A stretch of 28,096 nt of DNA from PZPK01 sp963974595 (GTDB lineage Bacteria > Pseudomonadota > Gammaproteobacteria > Pseudomonadales > Oleiphilaceae): positions 1 through 28,096 of the forward strand of contig CAXBDA010000041.1 in assembly GCA_963974595.1 (NCBI GenBank), written 5' to 3'. The notes beneath the pieces are model-generated. The model was not told where the DNA came from and did no database searches. It saw nothing but the letters and a program-made list of their open reading frames with translations. The translations under genes and the position numbers were made by a program. This document shows, in pieces, positions 7,851-14,548 of this stretch (within the stretch, counting starts at the first letter, position 1; each line of letters begins with the position of its first letter).

Positions 7851-7884
7851 AGCATTATTTTAAAGTAATAGGCGAGGCAAAACC

Positions 7885-9438
7885 ATGTTAACGAATGATA
7901 TTTTACACGCTTTAAAAACCTACACGGCCAACATGAAAAAGTCAGTGAATCTGGTTTTGCAAACAGGTGATCATGCTAAGCGTTCAGAGCTAGCAGGATT
8001 CTTAACAAGTTTTGCCTCAGTCTCAGAGAATATTTCTTTAGAAGAAAAGGATGTGCCTGGCCTATTGCGCAGCCCGATTAGTTTTTTGGTAGAAGCTGAT
8101 GGTCAAGATACCGGTATTCGATTTTCAGGTATTCCCAGTGGTCATGAATTTAACTCGTTTGTGTTGGCTGTATTAAATGCATCCGGTACACCCTTAAAGT
8201 TGGATGAAAGCATTCAAAGGATGGTCGAGTCTGTCGATGCTGAGCTGAATTTTGAAGTATTTATTAGTTTGAGTTGCCATAACTGTCCGGATGTTGTTCA
8301 AGCTTTAAATCAATTTTCTTTACTAAACCCAAAGATCACAAGCGAAATGATTGATGGTGGTTTGTATAAAGAATTAATTGAAGAACGAAACATTCAAGGC
8401 GTACCTTCTGTTTACTTAAATGGCGAAGTGTTTGCAAACGGGAAAATTGATCAGGCAACCTTGTTAGAAAAGCTTATCGAAAAGTTTCCACTACACGTCG
8501 CAAGTGATGAGCCTGCTTTACCCTTGCAGGATGTGACCGTGATTGGCGGGGGGCCGGCAGGTGTCGCAGCCGCTATTTACAGTGCGCGTAAAGGTCTGAA
8601 TGTCACGGTCATTGCAGACCGTTTTGGCGGGCAAGTCAAAGATACCATGGGTATTGAAAACCTGATTTCTGTTCCAAAAACCACTGGGCCAGAGTTGACC
8701 AATTCTCTTCAAGCGCATATGGATGATTATGAGATAACGCTGAAGTCTCACTTAAAAGTGACTAAGGTAGAAAAGGGCGATATAAAACGTATTCATTTAA
8801 GTTCTGGTGAAGTGATTGAATCTAAAACGCTCATTGTCGCAACAGGTGCGAAGTGGAGAGAGCTGGGTATTCCTGGCGAGAAAGAAAATATAGGTAGTGG
8901 CGTTGCATACTGCCCACACTGTGATGGTCCCTTTTTCAAAGGTAAAGATGTTGCGGTGATTGGTGGCGGTAACTCGGGTATAGAAGCCGCTTTAGATCTA
9001 GCAGGTATTGTAAAATCAGTGACTGTGTTTGAATTTATGCCAGACTTGAAAGCCGATGGCGTGTTAGTTAAGCAAGCCGATGCGAGAGATAACATCACGA
9101 TACTCAAAAATGTCGTGACCAAACAGATTCTTGCGAAAAATGGTAAAGTCGTCGCTATTGAATACCAAGACCGTACGACTGAAGACGTGCTTCAAAAGGA
9201 ATTGTCAGGCGTGTTTATTCAAATTGGCTTGGTGCCAAATAGTCATTTCTTAACTGATGTGGTCGATTTATCCAAGTACGGTGAAGTCATCATTGATGAA
9301 CGCGGTAGAACATCTGAACCGGGTATTTTTGCCTGCGGCGATGTGACCACGGTGCCTTATAAGCAAATCGTGATTGCGATGGGTGAGGGCGCGAAAGCAT
9401 CCTTGGCGGCTTTTGATTACTTGTTAATGAATACATAA
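7885..9438 (+). CDS. ahpF: Alkyl hydroperoxide reductase F, NADH:peroxiredoxin reductase
   Basis: A 517-residue flavoprotein that passes electrons from NADH to AhpC. The N-terminal double-thioredoxin-fold domain carries the redox pair CHNC (131-134). The thioredoxin-reductase-like part has the FAD site VIGGGPAGVAAAIYSARKG, the active disulfide CPHC (343-346), the NAD site VIGGGNSGIEAALDLAG and the C-terminal FAD motif GIFACGDVTT. Length matches E. coli AhpF (521). The start has a GGCGAGG upstream. It probably shares the ahpC transcript, but 186 bp with repeat hairpins separate them, which could lower its level relative to ahpC. It is convergent with apbE. Confidence 0.96.
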   Translation: MLTNDILHALKTYTANMKKSVNLVLQTGDHAKRSELAGFLTSFASVSENISLEEKDVPGLLRSPISFLVEADGQDTGIRFSGIPSGHEFNSFVLAVLNASGTPLKLDESIQRMVESVDAELNFEVFISLSCHNCPDVVQALNQFSLLNPKITSEMIDGGLYKELIEERNIQGVPSVYLNGEVFANGKIDQATLLEKLIEKFPLHVASDEPALPLQDVTVIGGGPAGVAAAIYSARKGLNVTVIADRFGGQVKDTMGIENLISVPKTTGPELTNSLQAHMDDYEITLKSHLKVTKVEKGDIKRIHLSSGEVIESKTLIVATGAKWRELGIPGEKENIGSGVAYCPHCDGPFFKGKDVAVIGGGNSGIEAALDLAGIVKSVTVFEFMPDLKADGVLVKQADARDNITILKNVVTKQILAKNGKVVAIEYQDRTTEDVLQKELSGVFIQIGLVPNSHFLTDVVDLSKYGEVIIDERGRTSEPGIFACGDVTTVPYKQIVIAMGEGAKASLAAFDYLLMNT

Positions 9439-9439
9439 T

Positions 9440-9512
9440 GAATGGTACTTACTTGAGCCGTTTTACCACTCCCTGAGCCGCCTGTACTGAGTTTATCGAG
9501 GTGTCGAAGGGA
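9440..9512. repeat. Degenerate REP-like element between convergent ahpF and apbE
   Basis: It begins with GAATGGTACTTACTTGAGCC (9440-9459), matching 18 of 20 bases at 26191-26210, and ends with a degenerate CTGAGTTTATCGAGGTGTCGAAGGG (split here by an insertion relative to CTGAGCTTGTCGAAGGG). The same two modules occur in the same order at 26191-26250. It may also serve as the shared terminator region of the convergent genes. Confidence 0.55.
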
Positions 9513-9515
9513 GGC

Positions 9516-10529
9516 TTATTCAACCGTAATATCTTTCATGTTTCTGAATAAGTCTGAGCTTGTTTCTTCTATGCCTGAGTTTGTTTGATCGATAAAAAAT
9601 ACAGACAAATTGTTTTCTTCTGCAAGCTTTAAACCTTCTTGTGTGCCAAGGCAAAGTAGGGCTGTAGACCAAGCGTCTGCAATGGTCGGGCTTTCATGAA
9701 TTACTGTGACAGATACGGTTGAATGCGTGACAGGAGCCCCTGTTCGAGCATCCAGAATATGGCTGTAGCGTTTGCCAGAGTCATCATAATAATGTCGATA
9801 AGTGCCAGAGGTCATAATGGCAGTGGGTGATTGTGTCGCAATTGTGATGACTTTTTGAAAGCCTGTTGCTTCTGGAAGTGGCCGTTCAATGGCAATTCTC
9901 CAAGGCTGCATCTGTGGTTTTTGTCCTCGGGTTTGAAGTTCACCACCAATTTCTACTAGATAGTTTGTAATGCCTTTTTTATCAAGTAATTCAGCTAAAC
10001 GAGCCACGCTGTAACCTTGGCCGATTGAGGATACATCTATATGCACTTTGCCTAGCTGTTTTTGAATGAAGGACTCATGTGTCTGGACCTTTTCCATGCC
10101 GATGGAATACATGACTTCACTTAGTTCGGCTTCACTTGGTATATGCAAAGACTTGTCAGAAAAGCCCCAGAGTGCAAATAAAGGTTGAATTGTTAAGTCA
10201 TAACAGCCTTGGCTTGCCGAATGAACCTTGCGGGCTTCTTCAATTAAATAAATGAGTTCAGCATCGGCATTGATAGCGGTGGCATCATGGTTGTTATTCA
10301 CCTGGCTGATGACCGAGTCATCACGATAGTTAGATAACACGGAATCAATTCTAATAAGCTCTGCATCTAATTCTTTTTGAAGTGCTTCTGAGTCTTTATC
10401 TTCTTTTGACCAGTAACTGATATGCCAGGTTGTGCCTTGAGTAGAGCCACTTAGTTTGGTAATTGATTGCTCTTTAGAGCACCCGGTTAAGATTAATAAC
10501 AAGACAAAGACGAACAATACGAATCGCAT
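9516..10529 (-). CDS. apbE: ApbE-family FAD:protein FMN transferase, lipoprotein
   Basis: A 337-residue periplasmic lipoprotein with lipobox LTGC (Cys17) after a hydrophobic signal. ApbE enzymes use FAD to attach FMN covalently to Thr/Ser of target proteins such as NqrB/C and RnfD/G. Seen here are the early SVLSNYRDDSVISQVN region, SIGQGYSVARLAELL, TNYLVEIGGELQTRG, and the metal-binding HILDARTGAPV. Length is typical (about 340). It follows the exchanger gene by 2 bp and is the last gene of an uppP-exchanger-apbE operon. Its target is not in the window; NosR and Rnf/Nqr subunits are candidates in a denitrifier, but that is inference. Confidence 0.93.
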   Translation of the reverse strand: MRFVLFVFVLLLILTGCSKEQSITKLSGSTQGTTWHISYWSKEDKDSEALQKELDAELIRIDSVLSNYRDDSVISQVNNNHDATAINADAELIYLIEEARKVHSASQGCYDLTIQPLFALWGFSDKSLHIPSEAELSEVMYSIGMEKVQTHESFIQKQLGKVHIDVSSIGQGYSVARLAELLDKKGITNYLVEIGGELQTRGQKPQMQPWRIAIERPLPEATGFQKVITIATQSPTAIMTSGTYRHYYDDSGKRYSHILDARTGAPVTHSTVSVTVIHESPTIADAWSTALLCLGTQEGLKLAEENNLSVFFIDQTNSGIEETSSDLFRNMKDITVE

Positions 10530-10531
10530 TA

Positions 10532-11503
10532 TTAAGCCCCTATGATGGAGTGAATAAGGTAAGCGTTATAAGCGACGTAAGCGCTTAACAGAATGCCACC
10601 TTCTAAGCGGTTAATTTTATGACCCCGCCCAAAGCCATATGCCATAAACAATAGCAGTACGATTAAGCTGATCATGACTGTCCAGTCTCGCCAAATGACT
10701 TCGGGCTCAAGGCCCGACATTGGGCTTATTGTGCCTGCAATGCCAATAACTGCGAGTAAGTTAAACATATTCGAACCGATGACATTACCAATAGCGATAT
10801 CATGCTCACCTTTTTTTGCGGCAACAATAGAGGCAGCAAGTTCGGGAAGAGAGGTACCTAAGGCAACGATGGTTAAGCCAATAATGAGGTCACTAACACC
10901 CAGTTGCCGAGCTATTTCAACAGAGCCCCATACCAGGAAATGAGAACTAATAATCAATACTGTCAAGCCTGTCGCCAACCAGAATAAAGCCTTACCCAGC
11001 GACATTGCATGTGATAACTGTTCTTCAAATTCTGCTTCAAGTGCATCTCCCTTGTGATTGAGAGCTGCATAAATAGACCAGCCAATAACAACAAAAAAAC
11101 CTGCCAGTAAAATGAGGGATTCAGTAAATGTTAGTGTCAAATCCCACAGGAAAAAACCGGTCAATAAGCTGATTGCGATTAGTAAGGGGATTTCTTTTTG
11201 AATAATTTTGGAGTTAACAATCATGGGTGCGACCAATGCTGTTGTCCCTAAAATCAAACTTATGTTAACTATGTTGGAGCCCAAGCCATTACCTAAAGCT
11301 AAAGCCGGGTTCCCATCTAAGGCTGCCATGGCAGATACGACCATTTCAGGTGCAGAGGTACCAAATCCGACAATAACCATACCAATCAGCAAAGAAGGTA
11401 GACCCATATGTTTGGCGGTTGCAGCAGCGCCATCAACAAAGCGGTCTGCGCTCCAAATGAGTAAGATAAAACCACCTAAAATAGCAAGTGCTGGGAGTAA
11501 CAT
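10532..11503 (-). CDS. yrbG: Calcium/sodium antiporter (YrbG/CaCA family)
   Basis: A 323-residue inner-membrane protein with about ten hydrophobic segments and the two inverted alpha-repeats of the Ca2+/cation antiporter superfamily. Repeat 1 has GFGTSAPEMVVS and GNGLGSNIVNISLILG; repeat 2 has ALGTSLPELAAS and GNVIGSNMFNLLAVIG. The acidic residues in APE and PE and the GSN motifs form the ion site. An acidic cytosolic loop (about 150-165) separates the halves. Length fits E. coli YrbG (325). It starts 12 bp after the uppP stop, with AAGG upstream, and ends 2 bp before apbE, so the three genes are likely co-transcribed. Confidence 0.92.
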   Translation of the reverse strand: MLLPALAILGGFILLIWSADRFVDGAAATAKHMGLPSLLIGMVIVGFGTSAPEMVVSAMAALDGNPALALGNGLGSNIVNISLILGTTALVAPMIVNSKIIQKEIPLLIAISLLTGFFLWDLTLTFTESLILLAGFFVVIGWSIYAALNHKGDALEAEFEEQLSHAMSLGKALFWLATGLTVLIISSHFLVWGSVEIARQLGVSDLIIGLTIVALGTSLPELAASIVAAKKGEHDIAIGNVIGSNMFNLLAVIGIAGTISPMSGLEPEVIWRDWTVMISLIVLLLFMAYGFGRGHKINRLEGGILLSAYVAYNAYLIHSIIGA

Positions 11504-11515
11504 AAAAATGCCTTT

Positions 11516-12319
11516 TTAGTTCAATATAAGAACGTAAATCAGTGCAGCCAAGATCATGCGATAGATGACATAAGGCCACATTCCGAATTTATTTAACCAC
11601 TTGAGGAAAAAGTGAATGGCCAGCATGGCCGTGATGAAAGATGTTAGGCCGCCAATCATAAACGCAATCCAGTCAATCACCGCTGTATCATCAGTAGCGA
11701 CTTCCAGAATTTTTACGGAAGCTGCTAAAAATGTAATTGGTATCGCCAATAAAAACGAAAAGCGAGACGCGGCTTCACGTGTTAAGCCAAGTAATAAACC
11801 CGCGGTAATGGTTGAACCAGACCGAGATGTTCCTGGCACTAAGGCAAGCGCCTGGCATAAGCCAATAATTAGAACATCTTTGGCTTTAATATCGTTGATT
11901 GATCGTGTTTGTTTGGCTGTAACATCGGCAAAGCCTAACAGGATACCGAATGCTATAGTGGTTATCATAATAATTTCGGCAGAACGTAAATGGGTGTCGA
12001 TAATATCCAGTAACGCTAAACCTGCTAAGCCAGCAGGAACGGTACCAAATACAACGGCCCAGGCCAAACGGCTTTGGCCAACATGCTGACGCTTAATAAT
12101 CGAAGACACGCCATCCTTTAATAAATTACTAACGTCATTTCGGAAGTAGAGTACAACGGCTAATAATGTACCAATATGGACGGCTAGGTCGAAAGCAACC
12201 CCTTGGTCATCTTCGCCAGTAAAGAGCGGCATTAATACTAAGTGGCCTGAGCTTGAAATAGGCAGAAACTCAGTAATTCCTTGTATGATGCCTAACCATG
12301 CGGCATAAACTGCATCCAT
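11516..12319 (-). CDS. uppP: Undecaprenyl-diphosphatase
   Basis: A 267-residue integral membrane phosphatase of the BacA/UppP family that removes the terminal phosphate of undecaprenyl diphosphate, recycling the lipid carrier for peptidoglycan and other envelope polymers and giving bacitracin tolerance. Both catalytic motifs are present: GIIQGITEFLPISSSGH (with the conserved Glu and SSSGH) near the N-terminus, and PGTSRSGSTITAGLLLG near residue 160. Length and hydrophobic profile fit E. coli UppP (273). AGGAG lies 10 bp before the start. First gene of the minus-strand operon. The 206 bp up to the norR stop show no clear promoter to me. Confidence 0.95.
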   Translation of the reverse strand: MDAVYAAWLGIIQGITEFLPISSSGHLVLMPLFTGEDDQGVAFDLAVHIGTLLAVVLYFRNDVSNLLKDGVSSIIKRQHVGQSRLAWAVVFGTVPAGLAGLALLDIIDTHLRSAEIIMITTIAFGILLGFADVTAKQTRSINDIKAKDVLIIGLCQALALVPGTSRSGSTITAGLLLGLTREAASRFSFLLAIPITFLAASVKILEVATDDTAVIDWIAFMIGGLTSFITAMLAIHFFLKWLNKFGMWPYVIYRMILAALIYVLILN

Positions 12320-12525
12320 AAGGAAGCAACTCCTAAAAAGTGAATAGTGGTAGCTAAGCGTTCATCATTGTGAATATTGAAGAGCCTTGGAAAGGTGCGG
12401 ATTCTACCATAGCTGAAGATGAATACAATTTAATGATAGCTAGTCAGGAACGACCAAGCAAAGAGGTGCTTAGGTCAAGCCTGAGCTGCTGTAGATTAGA
12501 ACTATTTTATATCAGTACGGCTCTC

Positions 12526-14139
12526 TTAATAACCTTCCAGGCGTTTCAGTAAACGATAAAAATTACTTCGATTGACTCCCATTTCGCGTGCTGCCGCCGC
12601 TTGATTGCCATTATGTCTATTCAGTACTGTCTCAATAAAGTGGCGCTGAAACTCTTCAGTGGCCGCTTTTAAATTGCCATTTGCCTGAATACCAATCTGC
12701 GTACTGTGTTCATCATAATTCATTGAGTCTGGTTGAGTTTGTGAGTGCTTGAAATTTAGTGGTTTGATATCCATATGTTGCACATCAATCACGATAGAGC
12801 GCTTGCTTCTTCCTTGTTCAGCGATGGCTTTTAAGGCTGCACGACTTAAGGTGTGCTCTAACTCTCTTATATTGCCTGGCCAGTTGTAGGCTGTCAGAAG
12901 GTATTTCGCTTCTGGTGCAATACGCAAACCTTCCACACCCAAGCGTTTTTGGTTTACTTCAAGTAAGTAGCCACTTAATAATAGAATGTCTTTATCCCGA
13001 TCACGCAGAGGCGGTACCGTAATAGGGTAGACACTTAAGCGATGGAATAAATCTGCTCTAAAGCGTTTTTCAGCGACTTCATTTTGAAGGTCTCTATTTG
13101 TTGCGGCAATGATTCTGACATTTACGTTGATTAGTTTATCTGAACCAACGCGTTGAATCTCACCGCTTTGTAAGGCGCGTAATAGTTTGGGTTGAATCGA
13201 TAAAGGCAGTTCACCCACTTCATCTAAAAACAATGTACCCCCATCGGCAACTTCGAACTTACCCGCTCTATCTGCAATGGCTCCTGAAAAAGCGCCTTTT
13301 ATGTGACCGAATAGCTCGCTTTCAGCGATATTCTCAGGAAGCGCTGCGCAATTGATATAGATTAAAGGGCCTAAAGAACGTGGTGACAAAGAGTGCACTC
13401 TTCGTGCTACAAGCTCTTTACCTACGCCTGTTTCACCTAGGACTAATACGCTGAGGTGTGATTGAGCCACAATAGAAATTTCATCTTTGAGCTTTTGAAT
13501 GGGGGCGCTGTTACCAATAATTCTACCGGGTGACTCAGAAGAAAGTGCTTGATTAATGAGTTGGTGGTGGGCCACATTGCTTTCAAGTATGTCGATACGC
13601 TCAGCCGCTTTGACAGCCGCTTCTGTTAAGCGGGTAAATGTATTGATCTCCATGGTGTCAAGGTAGTCGAAGGTGCCTGGGTTAACCGCATCCAGCGTTA
13701 ACAAGCCCCAAGGTTTTTCATCGATAAATAATGAAATACCCATGCAGTCATGCACCCTGGCATTAAAGGTTTCATCCTCAATTAGACCATCATAAGGGTC
13801 GGGTAAGTTAGAGTCGGCTTCAAAGTGAATGGGCTCTCTAGAACTTAGTGCTTTAACGAATCGTGGGTGTTCATTGACGACAAAGCGCCTGCCTAATACA
13901 TCATCACTCAGGCCTCTTGTGGCTAAGGGTTTAAGTAAGCTTCCGTCTAACTTTAATACCGCGGCGGCATCAAAGGGAAAGATGCTTTGCATGCACTCCA
14001 AAAGGTGATTGTAACGATGGGTGTCTTCCAGATCCAAGGGGAGCTTGGCAACGATTTGAGTAATCGCATCAAAGAATAACTGTTTTGTTGTCATATCTAC
14101 ATCCGGGTTGTCGTAATGAGCTCTCTTGCTAAGTGTCAT
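12526..14139 (-). CDS. norR: NorR-type NO-sensing sigma-54 activator
   Basis: A 537-residue enhancer-binding protein. The N-terminal GAF domain (about 20-180) keeps the residues implicated in the NO-binding mononuclear iron of E. coli NorR: Arg75, Tyr116-Asp117 in DPYDGLI, His130 and Cys132 in VHDCMG, Asp150 in TLDAVNP. The AAA+ domain has Walker A GETGVGKE (235-242), the sigma-54 contact loop as GAFSGA (282-287; usual form GAFTGA), and Walker B GGTLFLDEVGEL. A Fis-type helix-turn-helix ends the protein (GNQAAAAREMGVNRSNFYRLLKRL). GGAG precedes the start. It is divergent from nirS; no norBC or norVW is next to it, so the nir operon is the obvious candidate target. Confidence 0.9.
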   Translation of the reverse strand: MTLSKRAHYDNPDVDMTTKQLFFDAITQIVAKLPLDLEDTHRYNHLLECMQSIFPFDAAAVLKLDGSLLKPLATRGLSDDVLGRRFVVNEHPRFVKALSSREPIHFEADSNLPDPYDGLIEDETFNARVHDCMGISLFIDEKPWGLLTLDAVNPGTFDYLDTMEINTFTRLTEAAVKAAERIDILESNVAHHQLINQALSSESPGRIIGNSAPIQKLKDEISIVAQSHLSVLVLGETGVGKELVARRVHSLSPRSLGPLIYINCAALPENIAESELFGHIKGAFSGAIADRAGKFEVADGGTLFLDEVGELPLSIQPKLLRALQSGEIQRVGSDKLINVNVRIIAATNRDLQNEVAEKRFRADLFHRLSVYPITVPPLRDRDKDILLLSGYLLEVNQKRLGVEGLRIAPEAKYLLTAYNWPGNIRELEHTLSRAALKAIAEQGRSKRSIVIDVQHMDIKPLNFKHSQTQPDSMNYDEHSTQIGIQANGNLKAATEEFQRHFIETVLNRHNGNQAAAAREMGVNRSNFYRLLKRLEGY

Positions 14140-14186
14140 TTTGATCTCCAGAGGTTAAAAGTTCTTATAAATCAAGTTGTTATTAT

Positions 14187-14202
14187 GTGGCATGAATGTT
14201 GT
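14187..14202 (+). promoter_or_regulatory. Sigma-54-like element in norR-nirS gap
   Basis: TGTGGCATG-N4-TTGTG has GG (14189-14190) and, after exactly 10 bp, GT where the consensus has GC. It points towards nirS, with a predicted start near 14213 and a leader of over 330 nt. The imperfect -12 and the long leader make this tentative. Confidence 0.3.
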
Positions 14203-14213
14203 GTATATCTATT

Positions 14214-14243
14214 TGTATTCATCTATATTCATCTGTATTCATC
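14214..14243 (+). repeat. Three phased 10-bp direct repeats upstream of nirS
   Basis: TRTATTCATC occurs three times back to back at 14214, 14224 and 14234 (first and third units identical, the second differing at one base). The 10-bp period puts each unit on the same helix face, as for cooperative binding of a regulator. The inner TATTCAT is one base from the NarL heptamer consensus TACYYMT; that resemblance is weak evidence. Confidence 0.6.
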
Positions 14244-14267
14244 AAAGCAGTGCGATGAAGTATGGCT

Positions 14268-14278
14268 GTCACAATGAC
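14268..14278. promoter_or_regulatory. NorR-like binding palindrome
   Basis: GTCA-CAA-TGAC is a perfect palindrome fitting the GT-N7-AC core of NorR sites. norR lies next door. It falls downstream of the sigma-54-like element and 9 bp before the FNR-type box, so it is not in the usual enhancer position. Only this one good site was found, whereas norV has three. Confidence 0.4.
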
Positions 14279-14286
14279 TTCGGTGT

Positions 14287-14300
14287 TTGACAAGGATCAA
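14287..14300 (+). promoter_or_regulatory. FNR/DNR/NNR-type box upstream of nirS
   Basis: TTGAC-AAGG-ATCAA matches the FNR/DNR consensus TTGAT-N4-ATCAA at nine of ten positions. A poor -10 (TACCTA, 14325-14330) lies at a spacing that puts the box near -41.5 to -43.5 of the implied start (about 14337), the activator position for this family. This is the best candidate promoter for the nir operon, responding to low oxygen and/or NO. A 5' leader of about 210 nt would result. Confidence 0.62.
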
Positions 14301-14437
14301 GTAAGGCGTTTTTTCTTGGTTTTCTACCTACTTATGAGGAGGCGCTAACCACTAATAGGTTATTCATAAAATCTAGCTTAAGTGAGAGGGTTGAACGTGT
14401 GTCAGATAGCTCAGTTTGTAAACAGTTAGAAAATCAA

Positions 14438-14459
14438 ATTTACAGCTAATTTACAGCTA
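14438..14459 (+). repeat. 11-bp tandem duplication in nirS leader
   Basis: ATTTACAGCTA occurs twice in tandem without mismatch (14438-14448 and 14449-14459), within the predicted untranslated leader. Confidence 0.8.
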
Positions 14460-14470
14460 AAGGCAACATG

Positions 14471-14490
14471 CTTACTAGAGGGGGAGTAAG
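14471..14490 (+). other. Stem-loop in nirS leader
   Basis: CTTACT (14471-14476) pairs with AGTAAG (14485-14490) around the loop AGAGGGGG, 59 bp before the nirS ATG. The purine-rich loop could imitate or sequester a ribosome-binding region; the true site is AGGAG at 14535-14539. Confidence 0.45.
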
Positions 14491-14548
14491 TAGAAAGAGA
14501 GGGTTTTAACAAAAAATAGCGACATCACAAGATAGGAGTTCGCGCACG

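Noticed and set aside
11616..12089. 157-residue plus-strand open frame
   Set aside because: Antisense shadow of uppP, whose catalytic motifs are clear on the other strand.
12370..12552. 60-residue plus-strand open frame between uppP and norR
   Set aside because: No recognisable protein features or ribosome site, and its end runs antisense into norR.
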